Translations under genes and position numbers: made by a program
Shown: positions 52,856 to 61,159 of the stretch, piece by piece
How the letters are laid out: every line of letters starts with the position of its first letter
Position numbering within the stretch: position 1 is the stretch's first letter
Assembly (NCBI RefSeq): GCF_012926525.1
Contig: NZ_JABBNI010000004.1
Span: forward strand, 124,001 to 188,000
Source: Clostridium muellerianum
GTDB lineage: Bacteria > Bacillota > Clostridia > Clostridiales > Clostridiaceae
Length of the DNA stretch: 64,000 bases
Direction of reading: 5' to 3'
The notes under the pieces: model-generated
Database searches by the model: none
What the model saw: the letters and a program-made list of their open reading frames with translations, nothing else
Told to the model about the DNA's origin: nothing

Positions 52856-53332
52856 ATATTGCGACGCAAAGGTGCAGTAGTAGTTTGGATTTTAACTTTT
52901 ACTCCATGATATATGGTAAGTGTTTCATCACTGCTAAATGTTTTAATTATTCTAAAGCTCGAAATTTTTGAAAGCCTAAGAACTTTGTCAAACTCGGTTC
53001 CCTCAAACAGGACTAAAGTTCTAAGGCTTTCAAAAATTTTGAACTAAGAATAATACTAAAACAATTTAGCTAATGTGATGAAACACTTACCATATATCAC
53101 TACATAAAAGTTAAAATCCAAACTAGTAACTTCAAGCGTACGCATATAATTCAATTGTCATAAGTTATTTTCTATTTTGCATAAATATTTCGAAAGAGAT
53201 TGATCATAATGTATTATAAGCAATTTTTAATATTAAAATTACAATAGTTACTACACAACTTTTTAGGTGGAGGGAGCTTTTATACACCATATATTCAATG
53301 CGGACTCCACCTAAAAAGTTGCGTCGCAATAT
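52856..53332. mobile_element. 477-bp palindromic MITE-like element
   Basis: Terminal inverted repeats of 14 bases, ATATTGCGACGCAA at 52856-52869 and its complement at 53319-53332. Inside, two arms of about 110 bases (52879-52989 and 53011-53128) are inverted copies with a few mismatches and a centre loop of about 20 bases. Shared words include AGTTTGGATTTTAACTTTTA, ATATATGGTAAGTGTTTCAT and AAATTTTTGAAAGCC. A second, 15-base perfect hairpin (ACTTTTTAGGTGGAG, 53258-53272, with its complement 53305-53319) abuts the right end. No open reading frame is present and no clear target-site duplication was found. It lies between the convergent ssb and HD-GYP genes. Confidence 0.7.
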
Positions 53333-53353
53333 TTTTATTTTACGAATTACATT

Positions 53354-54415
53354 TTATACAATACTAGTTATGACTAAACTTATACTTTTTACCAAATCTA
53401 TTTCATAAGGTTCCACATCTTTTTTAGTTTCACTATCATAAATAACTCTAATTACAGGTCTATCAGGAAAATTTTCATTTTGTCTTACCACATAGCCTTC
53501 CACACCATCAGACAATTTTACACAACATCCAAGTGGATATACTGAAAATGATTTCTTAAATATTTTTACTATATCCTTATCAAAAATAGTGCCACTACCT
53601 GCCAATATCAATTCATAAGCATCATTGGGTGTAAATGTTTTTTTATATTCCCTGCTATTAGTTATAGTATCATAAACGTCACTTATGGTAATTATACGTG
53701 CAAACCTTGATATAGACTTTCCATCCATTCCATAAGGATAGCCTTTACCATCCATTCTCTCATGATGCTGCTGGACAGCCTTTACTATGGCATCTGATAT
53801 TCTTAAATTCTTCTTTAAAATAGCAGCTCCCAAATATGGATGCTCCTTAAATTGCTTTAGTTCTTCTTCCGTAAAATTTCCTTCTTTATTTACTACATTT
53901 TTAGGTAATACAATTTTTCCAATGTCATGAAGAATTGCTGCAACTCCTAATTCTTTAATGGAATTTGAATCTAATTTCATAGCAGTACCTATAAAAGTAG
54001 ACATAATACATACATCAATGCTATGGACATAAGTAATATTACTATAGGTTTGAATATCATATAAGCTTTGGTTTATATCTGCGTCTCTTTGTATATAACT
54101 TATAAGATCTTCTACAACTTTTATATAGTCATTCATTGCTTTTTTATCTGATACCATAGATGTGCTTTTCATTATCTTTGACATATTCTCCAAAGTTGTC
54201 TGTTTCAACTGACTTACTTTTTCATCTTCTACATTGACATCTGCTAACCTTTCGTCTTCAACATATACATAAAAAATTCCCATTTCCAACATTTTTCTTA
54301 TATAACTGCCATTTAACTTTGTACCTGCTTTAAGAAGTACCCTACCATCACTTGTAAATATATTTTTTCCTAGTATTTCATCTCCGTTTAAGTTATTAAT
54401 AAGCTGCAACTTCAT
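53354..54415 (-). CDS. HD-GYP domain cyclic-di-GMP phosphodiesterase
   Basis: Predicted to hydrolyse c-di-GMP. 353 residues: an N-terminal helical or PilZ-like part (about 1-60), a helical linker, and an HD-GYP domain (about 120-285). Metal ligands are present: HD at His163-Asp164 (ILHDIGKI), the EHPYLGAAIL histidine at 192, HHERMDGKGYP at 217-227 and SDVYDT at 245-250. A C-terminal small beta domain (VYPLGCCVKLSDGVEGYVV) is typical of the stand-alone subfamily. With ycgR it indicates that c-di-GMP sets the motile versus sessile choice here. Monocistronic. Confidence 0.94.
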   Translation of the reverse strand: MKLQLINNLNGDEILGKNIFTSDGRVLLKAGTKLNGSYIRKMLEMGIFYVYVEDERLADVNVEDEKVSQLKQTTLENMSKIMKSTSMVSDKKAMNDYIKVVEDLISYIQRDADINQSLYDIQTYSNITYVHSIDVCIMSTFIGTAMKLDSNSIKELGVAAILHDIGKIVLPKNVVNKEGNFTEEELKQFKEHPYLGAAILKKNLRISDAIVKAVQQHHERMDGKGYPYGMDGKSISRFARIITISDVYDTITNSREYKKTFTPNDAYELILAGSGTIFDKDIVKIFKKSFSVYPLGCCVKLSDGVEGYVVRQNENFPDRPVIRVIYDSETKKDVEPYEIDLVKSISLVITSIV

Positions 54416-54615
54416 TTAACACACTCCTATAAATTATAATCAATTAAGAAATATATCAGTTGGCTTTAAATTCTAATTTTATTTAAAATTTAAGTCAAAT
54501 ATATTGAAAATACTTACAAATTGTTTTCTTATGAATTATATTATATACAATTTTTATACATTTTTCATCTATATTCGAAATAAATATTAATTTTTTAAAT
54601 TGCAGTTATCTAATT

Positions 54616-54790
54616 TTAAACTTTAAATATATTCTTTTTCTTATTTTCTATACAAATATTAAATTCTTCTACTTTTACTGTTTTAATACTAGGTTTTCTA
54701 GCCTCTAAAAAAATTCTCTCTTTCTGAATACTCTTACTTCATAAACTTCTTGAATTTTATAGATATTTTCTTCACATTTAAGTCTATATT
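54616..54790 (-). pseudogene. Possible decayed protein-coding fragment with T-run frameshift
   Basis: In the 476-base gap between HD-GYP and flagellin, the minus strand has two consecutive open segments in different frames. The first reads YRLKCEENIYKIQEVYEVRV and continues with FRKREFF; the second continues LEARKPSIKTVKVEEFNICI and so on to the stop at 54616. They join at a run of seven T; one additional T would fuse them. Neither has a clear start. The composition looks protein-like, but the family is not recognised. Otherwise the gap is AT-rich with only the flagellin terminator. Confidence 0.25.
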
Positions 54791-54813
54791 ATTGTTTATA
54801 AAGCTTTATTAAA

Positions 54814-54840
54814 AAAATGCAAGAATAATTCTTGCATTTT
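54814..54840 (-). terminator. Terminator of the second flagellin gene
   Basis: AAAATGCAAGAAT and ATTCTTGCATTTT on the minus strand form a perfect stem with a minimal loop, followed by T-rich DNA, about 52 bases beyond the stop codon. Confidence 0.85.
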
Positions 54841-54891
54841 TTATTATTATTCTTTTATTTATACACAAAAAATTAGATATATTATTGATCT

Positions 54892-55686
54892 TTATACCAA
54901 TAAAGATATACTACTTTGTTGTTGCTGCATTGAATTTGATAAAGCTGCAATACTAGAATATAATTTTGTATTAGATTGGGTAAATAAGCTTATTTGTTGA
55001 GCAATGTCAGAATCTGTATAATTAGAATTAGCTGATTGATAATTAAGTGATGTTTGATTTGCATTATCCATAGTATAATCAAGACTATTAGTTATAGCCC
55101 CAATTTTACTGCGGGAAGATGAAAGTCGATTAATGGCACCATCAATGCTTTTCAAACTATCTGAAGCTGAAGACTGTGTTGCAACATTTGTACTAATACC
55201 TAATGCATCACTAGAAACATTTCCTATAGATATAGACATATTTTCACCACTATTAGCACCTATTTGTGTTGTAAAATTGCTCAATGTTCCATTATTGGTG
55301 TAAATACCATTAAACTGAGTGTTCTTTGCATTTGAATCTAATTGGGACTTCAATTGATCCATTTCCTGCTGTATACACGAGCGATCCTCATCAGTTAAAG
55401 TACCATTACCTGCTTGTACAGTTAATTCTCTCATGCGCTGTAAAACATCTGTACTGTTGCCCATTGAGCCTTCTGCTGTGTCTAGCAAAGATGTAGAATC
55501 CTGAATATTTCTAGATGCTTGATCTAACCCTGTACCTTGACTTTTCAAATTTTCTGATATGGCCAAATTTGCAGCATTATCAGCAGCACTATTAAGCTTA
55601 CTAGCTGTTGCTATACGAAGCATTGCCATTTGTTTACCAGCAATAGATTGATTATAGTATGAGGATGAATATGATTGTATCTGCAT
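54892..55686 (-). CDS. Flagellin-like protein
   Basis: 264 residues of flagellin type: IAGKQMAMLRIATASKLNSAADNAANLAISENLKSQ, IQDSTSLLDTAEGSMGNSTDVLQRMRELTVQAGNG and NAKNTQFNGIYTNNG are D1 signatures. It differs from the other two flagellins at the ends. The start lacks the MRLNHN motif, and the C-terminus is Ser/Gln-rich (YSSIAALSNSMQQQQSSISLLV) rather than the usual QANQ-type D0 helix, so it may be a minor or capping subunit. It has a SigA-type promoter, not a good SigD one, and is monocistronic. Confidence 0.88.
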   Translation of the reverse strand: MQIQSYSSSYYNQSIAGKQMAMLRIATASKLNSAADNAANLAISENLKSQGTGLDQASRNIQDSTSLLDTAEGSMGNSTDVLQRMRELTVQAGNGTLTDEDRSCIQQEMDQLKSQLDSNAKNTQFNGIYTNNGTLSNFTTQIGANSGENMSISIGNVSSDALGISTNVATQSSASDSLKSIDGAINRLSSSRSKIGAITNSLDYTMDNANQTSLNYQSANSNYTDSDIAQQISLFTQSNTKLYSSIAALSNSMQQQQSSISLLV

Positions 55687-55734
55687 ATTTAATCACCACC
55701 TTAAATTATTTAATTGTGTAAAACTTATATTTTT

Positions 55735-55763
55735 ATACTACCATTTTCCACAAATATTTACAA
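55735..55763 (-). promoter_or_regulatory. SigA-type promoter of the second flagellin gene
   Basis: On the minus strand TTGTAA, 17 bases, TAGTAT with extended -10 TGG, about 45 bases before the ATG and the GGTGGTG ribosome site. Confidence 0.6.
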
Positions 55764-55942
55764 TACTCTTCAAAATTTTTATGTAATTTTATAGATTTTT
55801 GGTTTCATTCATAATTTATCAGCTTTATTATATTCATAAACTCTTCTAACTCTATTAAATAAGATACGCCTAATATTCGAATTATGCTAAATAGAAAGTT
55901 GTTTTACACATAAATGTATGAATATACCATAATGTCATAAAA

Positions 55943-55986
55943 AATAGAAGCTAATAAGATCATTGTAATCTCCATTAGCTTCTATT
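55943..55986 (-). terminator. Terminator of the yjfB-like gene
   Basis: AATAGAAGCTAAT pairs perfectly with ATTAGCTTCTATT across an 18-base loop, followed on the minus strand by a T-run. It lies 58 bases after the stop of the small gene at 56044. Confidence 0.85.
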
Positions 55987-56043
55987 GATTAAATAACTGA
56001 CAACTGTAAAACTCTCATCTAATTGAAATTTTACTCTATTATG

Positions 56044-56220
56044 TTATACTTTTATATCTAAATTTTTGCCTAAATTAGGATTGGCTGATTTTTCAATCAT
56101 TTCTGTCATATTCTGCGAATTTTGTTCACATGTATTCATAGCTATTTTCATTACTGAAACACTAGCTTGAGTCATTACTTGAGATTGACTCATTGCCACT
56201 GATAATGCTGATATATCCAT
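56044..56220 (-). CDS. YjfB-family putative motility protein
   Basis: 58 residues: MDISALSVAMSQSQVMTQAS, then VSVMKIAMNTCEQNSQNMTE, then a short polar tail ending KNLDIKV. This matches the short YjfB family (start MDI-A-LS, QA--SVLKMAM-, polar tail). The Bacillus member is controlled by SigD. Function unknown. The ATG has GGGGGG eight bases upstream, and the gene has its own terminator at 55943. Being so short, it is easily missed. A weak SigD-like sequence (TAAA, 13 bases, AACGATAC) lies about 100 bases upstream. Confidence 0.85.
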   Translation of the reverse strand: MDISALSVAMSQSQVMTQASVSVMKIAMNTCEQNSQNMTEMIEKSANPNLGKNLDIKV

Positions 56221-56568
56221 ACAAATCCCCCCTATAACTTAATTTTTATTTTAACTTAGGCTATATCATATAAAAATTAATTATAATTTAAATATATCAC
56301 AGCCATTTATTATTAAGTATCGTTTATAAAATAATAATTTAAAGAGTTTTCCTATATATTTTTATCTGTAAATTACAAGATTAACTTATTTAAAATAAAA
56401 CGTAAATACATTATGCTCTATATTCTCTTCTTTTAAACGCACACACTAACAGTTATTTTTCCATAAATTCATGTTTCTATGTATAATATTGAAGTACTAT
56501 CATTATTTAAGCAAAAACTGTATTGCCATAATCTGAGTATCTTTGACCCATTGGTGATTTTATCACCT
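56221..56568. other. AT-rich gap between yjfB-like gene and epimerase gene
   Basis: 348 bases with no gene. Contains the leader of the yjfB-like gene, a weak SigD-like box (see that entry) and a short GGTGATTTTATCACC hairpin just beyond the epimerase stop codon. No T-run follows the hairpin, so it is not a convincing terminator. Confidence 0.4.
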
Positions 56569-57576
56569 CTATTTTAGAAGTTTTGTACCTCTTATCCACT
56601 GTTCAGTTTCCTCTATTCCCTGCTCTAATGTATATTCTGGTTCCCAGTTAATAAATATTTTTGCTTTATCATAATTACACTTTAACTTCATAATTTCACT
56701 TTGAGGATGAATATGTTTTACATGATTTACTTTTACTCTACTCTTTGTAATAATTTCTGCCAATTCATTTATAGTAACATCTCTTCCTGTTCCAGCATTA
56801 ACTACTTCCCCATTAACTTTATCTGAATAGCCTGACATTACTATAAATCTAGCACAATCCTTCACATATAAAAGATCCCTGGTCTGTTCACCTGAACCAT
56901 ATATATTAATATCTCTACCATGTATTGAATTATTTATAAATATAGCTACTACTCCACCTTCGCCACCAGTTTTCTGGAATGGTCCATAGGTATTAAAAGG
57001 TCTTATTACTACAGTTGGCAATTTATATGCATTATAATAAGAAAGCACCATGTTTTCTGCTGCAATTTTGCTTCCCCCATATGGTGATACTGGATTCACT
57101 GAATGATTTTCGTCTATTCCAGCTTCTCCAGCTAAATCGTATACCATACAAGTACTCATAAATACAACTTTACAAGGATATGTATCTTCACCAGAATCTA
57201 AAATCCAACCAGCTCCATCCATTCTTCCGTTTTTTCCAAACATCTGTATCTTAGCTTTTTCAAGTATGTTAAAAGTTCCTACTGCATCATTAAAAAAAGT
57301 TGTTCTTGGATCATCTATACTATCCTGAACATTTATAGACGCAGCAAGATGATATACTATATCAAACTTTTCCTTGAAAACCTCATTTAAAGTTCCCTGA
57401 TCCTTTATATCGCCTTTTATAAACTTAAAATTTTTATTTTCCTGAAACTCTTGTATATTTTCTATTCTTCCATTAGATAAATTATCTAGCACCACTATTT
57501 TATGTCCATCTTCCAATAATCTTTTAACAACCCAACGTCCTATAAATCCTGCTCCCCCAGTTACTAACATATTCAT
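56569..57576 (-). CDS. NAD-dependent sugar epimerase/dehydratase
   Basis: Extended short-chain dehydrogenase acting on a nucleotide sugar. 335 residues from the ATG at 57576 (AGGAGG ten bases upstream); an upstream ATG at 57603 precedes that site and overlaps the pseG-like gene. The Rossmann motif VTGGAGFIG (about 5-13) binds NAD, with KGDIKD near 60. The catalytic Tyr and Lys lie in SPYGGSK, and IRPFNTYGP is typical of the UDP-glucose 4-epimerase/dTDP-glucose dehydratase group. An insert of about 20 residues (IQMFGKNGRMDGAGWILDSG) before the catalytic Ser/Thr is unusual. Beside pseG and flagellin genes, it probably makes a sugar for surface glycans. The exact substrate cannot be told. Confidence 0.88.
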   Translation of the reverse strand: MNMLVTGGAGFIGRWVVKRLLEDGHKIVVLDNLSNGRIENIQEFQENKNFKFIKGDIKDQGTLNEVFKEKFDIVYHLAASINVQDSIDDPRTTFFNDAVGTFNILEKAKIQMFGKNGRMDGAGWILDSGEDTYPCKVVFMSTCMVYDLAGEAGIDENHSVNPVSPYGGSKIAAENMVLSYYNAYKLPTVVIRPFNTYGPFQKTGGEGGVVAIFINNSIHGRDINIYGSGEQTRDLLYVKDCARFIVMSGYSDKVNGEVVNAGTGRDVTINELAEIITKSRVKVNHVKHIHPQSEIMKLKCNYDKAKIFINWEPEYTLEQGIEETEQWIRGTKLLK

Positions 57577-57581
57577 ACTAT

Positions 57582-58625
57582 TTATTCCTCCTCTGTAAGA
57601 CAAGCCACTAATCTTTGTACACCATATCCATCTATCATACTAGAAGCATTTTGGCTCATATATAATCTTAAATTATAGTCTCTACACAAATTTTCTATCA
57701 TATCTATTAAATAATCTTTAGTTAAATTGCTACACCATCCAAGATTTTTAATAATTTTCATACTATTTAACTTTTGTGCTACTGCTTCCTGGTTATCTGC
57801 AAGTATTATACCTAAAGCTGGTATTCCCAAACTTGCTAATTCATATAAAGTGCTTCCACATGCACATATTGCTAAATCACATTTAAGCATTATTTCTTTC
57901 ATATTTGCTTTAAAATATAATTTTACATTTTTATTTTCGAAGGCTTTTAACAATTCTACATTAGTAAAAGATGGACCGATAACCACATGAAATTTATAAG
58001 GCATACTATATATCCATGTTAATATTTTTTTTGTAATGCCATTAGAATCAGCTCCACCCATAGTTATCATAATATCCTTAACCTTCCTATTTATATTTCT
58101 TCTTTCACAACCTATAAATTCCTCTCTAAGCATTATATACTTTGGACCTAAAAGTAGTTTTGTAAATGAATTAACACTATAATTAAAATCTAGAGCATTT
58201 ACATTTTGATTAATTAAAAAATCTACATTAAAGTGATAAAGATTTAAATCATCTATATAAGCAGTTTTAGAAAAAATTTTTTTAGTTTTATTAAAGTAAC
58301 CTTCATCTACATTATAACTATCTGTAATAAGTAAATCTGCTTCTATTTTTTTTAAATCTTCAATAATAAATTTTTCTCTTATAAGCTTAACTTTAAAACC
58401 TTCATTAATTATTTTTTCTATTCCATTTCTATATTTATCTTTATTCAAAATGTCTATAATATTTAAACTATTTATATTCAAAAAATTATGAACTGTCCTC
58501 TCACTTGATAAACATATATAAAAAACTTGATGATTCTCACTAAGTTCTTTAGCTAAAACTAATGTCCTCATTATATGTCCCATACCTATTTTACTGCCAC
58601 CATCTGCTCGTATACCTATTTTCAA
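57582..58625 (-). CDS. PseG-like nucleotide-sugar hydrolase/glycosyltransferase
   Basis: 347 residues of the GT-B fold PseG/SpsG family, which removes UDP from 2,4-diacetamido-trideoxy sugar intermediates on the pseudaminic-acid pathway. The N-terminal IRADGGSKIGMGHIMRTLVLA carries the conserved GxGHxxR motif. MITMGGADSNGIT and ACGSTLYELASLGIPALGI are the nucleotide-binding stretches. TTG start with AGGTGATT. It forms an operon with the epimerase 5 bases downstream. No pseB, pseC, pseH or pseI is visible here, so it may instead serve a related flagellin-glycan route. Confidence 0.85.
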   Translation of the reverse strand: MKIGIRADGGSKIGMGHIMRTLVLAKELSENHQVFYICLSSERTVHNFLNINSLNIIDILNKDKYRNGIEKIINEGFKVKLIREKFIIEDLKKIEADLLITDSYNVDEGYFNKTKKIFSKTAYIDDLNLYHFNVDFLINQNVNALDFNYSVNSFTKLLLGPKYIMLREEFIGCERRNINRKVKDIMITMGGADSNGITKKILTWIYSMPYKFHVVIGPSFTNVELLKAFENKNVKLYFKANMKEIMLKCDLAICACGSTLYELASLGIPALGIILADNQEAVAQKLNSMKIIKNLGWCSNLTKDYLIDMIENLCRDYNLRLYMSQNASSMIDGYGVQRLVACLTEEE

Positions 58626-58816
58626 GCAATCACCTACCTACTTTAGTTAACTGTAAATTAAGATTTTTATTATTAATGTTGGCACAAATTCTGTATTTAT
58701 GTCAAGTTAAAGTATCAAATTTGTGAAATTTTATTTTTTAATCAACAACACCTACTATTTTTACATACGAAATTATACTCTAAAAATTTTGTTTCTATAA
58801 CTTTATCAAAAAACAT

Positions 58817-58841
58817 AATAAGGACATTAAATGTCCTTATT
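58817..58841 (-). terminator. Terminator of the third flagellin gene
   Basis: AATAAGGACATT and AATGTCCTTATT form a perfect 12-base stem with a minimal loop, followed by T-rich DNA on the minus strand, 36 bases beyond the stop codon. The 250-base gap to the pseG-like gene otherwise holds a TTGACA without a clear -10 box. Confidence 0.85.
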
Positions 58842-58876
58842 AATTTTTACATTAATATTCTTATATACCATATATC

Positions 58877-59683
58877 CTAACTTAAAAGTTGAGCTATGTA
58901 TTTAGGACTTGAATTGGCAGTTGAAAACATAGATTGACTATAATTTGTAATAACTTGATTCTTAACAAAATCCATTAAAGACGTTGCCATGTTAGCATCT
59001 TCAATAACAGATAGTGAAGCTGTAGTATTAGCTTCTGAATTACTTGCACCATTTATTTCATGTTGAAGATTATTAAGATCAATACCAACTTTTACTCTAT
59101 TACTTGATACCATATCCATTGCCTTGTCTAATTTGGAAATAGAATTAAATGCATCTGCTTGTGTATTAACACTCAAAACATCTATACCAGTAGTAGAATT
59201 ATTACTATCATATAATTTAACATCATATTCCATATAAGGATTATCTTTAGTTTGAATAGTTAAAGACTTATTTTTATCCAATAACTTTATACCATTAAAT
59301 TCAGTTTTATCTACTATTTCTTGTATAGCATCTTTTAATTCATCAAACTCTTTTCCTATACTTTTTCTATCTTCATCCACATAAGTGCCATTTGCAGCCT
59401 CTACTGAAATTTCCTTCATTCTTTTCATTTGCTCGCTTACTTCTTGCAATGCACCATCTGCTGTTTGAAGTAAGGAAATTCCATCCTGAGTGTTTCTCTG
59501 TCCCTGGGATAAGCCTCTAATTTGTGCCTTCATTCCTTCACTTATTGTAATACCGGCTGCATCATCAGCTGCCTTATTTATTCTTTTTCCGGATGATACC
59601 TTTTCTGAAACTTCACCAGTCTTTTTTCTATTTTGATTTAACTTATGAACATAATCTAAGGCATTTAAAGTTCCAACAAACAC
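58877..59683 (-). CDS. Flagellin
   Basis: 268 residues with complete D0/D1 flagellin parts: VSSGKRINKAADDAAGITISEGMKAQIRG and QDGISLLQTADGALQEVSEQMKRMKEISVEAANG near the N-terminus, and ANMATSLMDFVKNQVITNYSQSMFSTANSSPKYIAQLL at the C-terminus. The start is GTG with AAGGTG, and MFVGTLNALDYV is a variant of the normal flagellin N-terminus. The variable domain is short. A near-perfect SigD promoter stands 40 bases upstream, so this is a strong candidate for the main filament subunit, though flanking sugar genes suggest it is modified. Confidence 0.94.
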   Translation of the reverse strand: MFVGTLNALDYVHKLNQNRKKTGEVSEKVSSGKRINKAADDAAGITISEGMKAQIRGLSQGQRNTQDGISLLQTADGALQEVSEQMKRMKEISVEAANGTYVDEDRKSIGKEFDELKDAIQEIVDKTEFNGIKLLDKNKSLTIQTKDNPYMEYDVKLYDSNNSTTGIDVLSVNTQADAFNSISKLDKAMDMVSSNRVKVGIDLNNLQHEINGASNSEANTTASLSVIEDANMATSLMDFVKNQVITNYSQSMFSTANSSPKYIAQLLS

Positions 59684-59722
59684 TATTTCACCTTCTTTCC
59701 ATATCTGACCAATATATTTTTA

Positions 59723-59749
59723 TTATCGGTAAAATCTTCATGTTCTTTA
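59723..59749 (-). promoter_or_regulatory. SigD-type (sigma-28) promoter of the third flagellin
   Basis: On the minus strand TAAA, exactly 15 bases, ACCGATAA: a full match to TAAA-N15-nCCGATAA. It lies 40 bases before the GTG start. Confidence 0.85.
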
Positions 59750-59792
59750 TGAATAAAAATAAGTTACATTATAAAAAGCTTCTTTCTTATAT

Positions 59793-60794
59793 TTAATAGA
59801 TCATATCTACCAAAAAAGCTCCTACTGCTACTTTATTTCCTTTGCTATCAGAATTCTTTCTATCACTTACTTTGATTATCATATTATGATTTCCTCCTTT
59901 TAAGTTAAATAAATTTATTGCAGAAGAAAAATAAGGTGATAAATTAGTATATAAATCTAGAAAATAATTTACTCCATCTATATTTATTTCCATACACCCA
60001 CTTTCCTGTGAAAGCAAGGTAGTTATTGCAATACATTTACCACTAAAATTAAATTCTATGCAATCTCCAACAGTATCAGAAACTGCTGCTACCTCTATTT
60101 GTGGTATATTTATATTTTCTTCTCTCCAGTTACCATAAAAAGTTGCCTTTTCATAACTTACAATACTTGGATTATTAAACTCATACCCTGTTATTGTTTC
60201 TATTTTTTTAATAGCTTTCTTATTAATTATATCCAAATTTTCTTTTATACTATTTATTATGCATTCTGCATATATTTCATGTCCTTTATCATTTGGATGA
60301 AAATTATCTATAGATATATCCTTCCATGAATATTCTTCTTTACCTATGTGTCTATACACATAATCCTGTATATCAATGACAGGTGCATCATAATAATAAG
60401 CTATACGTTTATGTACGCTGCTGCAGGCATCTGAAAGTCCTGTAGGTGTAATTAATATTACTACAGCAGGTTTGTTTTTAAGGTTTGCTAACTGTCTAAG
60501 TATTCCTTCAATTGTAACTGCAGCATTGTACGAGTTTTCTATTCTATCATTTACTGCAAATTCAATAAATACTAAATTTGGATCATTATCTATTACATCT
60601 CTTTTTAATCTGAATACTCCAAAATTAGAACCTGTTCCACTAACTCCTGAGTTTATTATATTTAATTTTTTGTTTTGATATATAGTTTTTAGGTACTCTG
60701 CTACTTTATAGACATAAGAATTTTCATATATCGAGGCTCCTAACCCTTCAGTTATTGAGCCTCCTAAGAATACTACATTGAAATTATTATTCAT
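59793..60794 (-). CDS. SGNH/GDSL-family hydrolase
   Basis: 333 residues from the ATG at 60794 (AGGAG upstream; an ATG at 60827 precedes that site). The SGNH blocks are present: block I FLGGSITEG with the nucleophile Ser near residue 13, the NSGVSGTGSN block II, FIEFAVND as block III, and DNFHPNDKGHE as block V with the catalytic Asp and His. A C-terminal beta domain of about 120 residues is added. No signal peptide. Such enzymes remove or transfer acyl groups on glycans. In this setting an acylation or deacylation step on the flagellin sugar is inferred. Confidence 0.87.
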   Translation of the reverse strand: MNNNFNVVFLGGSITEGLGASIYENSYVYKVAEYLKTIYQNKKLNIINSGVSGTGSNFGVFRLKRDVIDNDPNLVFIEFAVNDRIENSYNAAVTIEGILRQLANLKNKPAVVILITPTGLSDACSSVHKRIAYYYDAPVIDIQDYVYRHIGKEEYSWKDISIDNFHPNDKGHEIYAECIINSIKENLDIINKKAIKKIETITGYEFNNPSIVSYEKATFYGNWREENINIPQIEVAAVSDTVGDCIEFNFSGKCIAITTLLSQESGCMEINIDGVNYFLDLYTNLSPYFSSAINLFNLKGGNHNMIIKVSDRKNSDSKGNKVAVGAFLVDMIY

Positions 60795-60881
60795 AATGAT
60801 CTCCTGTAATTCACAATAATACAACATATTTATTTACAACTTTTTTACACTTTATAATAATCTTAAAATATCATAATTAAT

Positions 60882-60995
60882 TTACATTAACTGTGCTTCT
60901 CTATGTATTTGGTTTATCTTTTCTTCACTATTTCCTTCACCTACTAGATTAAGCTTATCATATGCTTTAAGTAAACATAATTGTATATTCTTCAT
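60882..60995 (-). CDS. Possible 37-residue ORF, doubtful
   Basis: MKNIQLCLLKAYDKLNLVGE and a charged tail ending IHREAQLM. AGG precedes the ATG by only one base, and it lies in a degenerate region, so it may be a gene fragment. Family not recognised. Confidence 0.2.
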   Translation of the reverse strand: MKNIQLCLLKAYDKLNLVGEGNSEEKINQIHREAQLM

Positions 60996-61016
60996 CCTGT
61001 AATAAACTATATTAGT

Positions 61017-61159
61017 TTAATTTCTATAGTAATAATTGTCTTGACTTTCAATTAACTGATCATTCTTAAACTTGCATTTAGATATATTAACAGTTTCTAA
61101 CTCTTTAGGCACTCTAGCAAGGTTTTTCAAATAATAAAAACCCTTTAGATTAATACATA
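61017..61159 (-). pseudogene. Open fragment downstream of the group II intron
   Basis: Open frame ending at 61017 with a C-terminal-looking sequence (YLKNLARVPKELETVNISKC and then KFKNDQLIESQDNYYYRN). Its only upstream extension runs into domain VI and V of the intron, so no start codon of its own exists. It may be the 3' exon of the interrupted gene, but it does not obviously continue the transposase relic. Not recognised. Confidence 0.3.

Noticed and set aside
54416..54891. Cyclic-di-GMP riboswitch near the HD-GYP or flagellin genes
   Set aside because: No GEMM-type conserved core was recognised in either leader.
55816..55842. GCTGATAA as a SigD -10 box before the second flagellin
   Set aside because: No TAAA lies at the 15-16 base distance upstream (the position reads AGTT). 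The SigA-type promoter closer to the gene fits better.
56550..56566. GGTGATTTTATCACC hairpin as terminator of the epimerase operon
   Set aside because: The stem is only six bases and no T-run follows on the minus strand.
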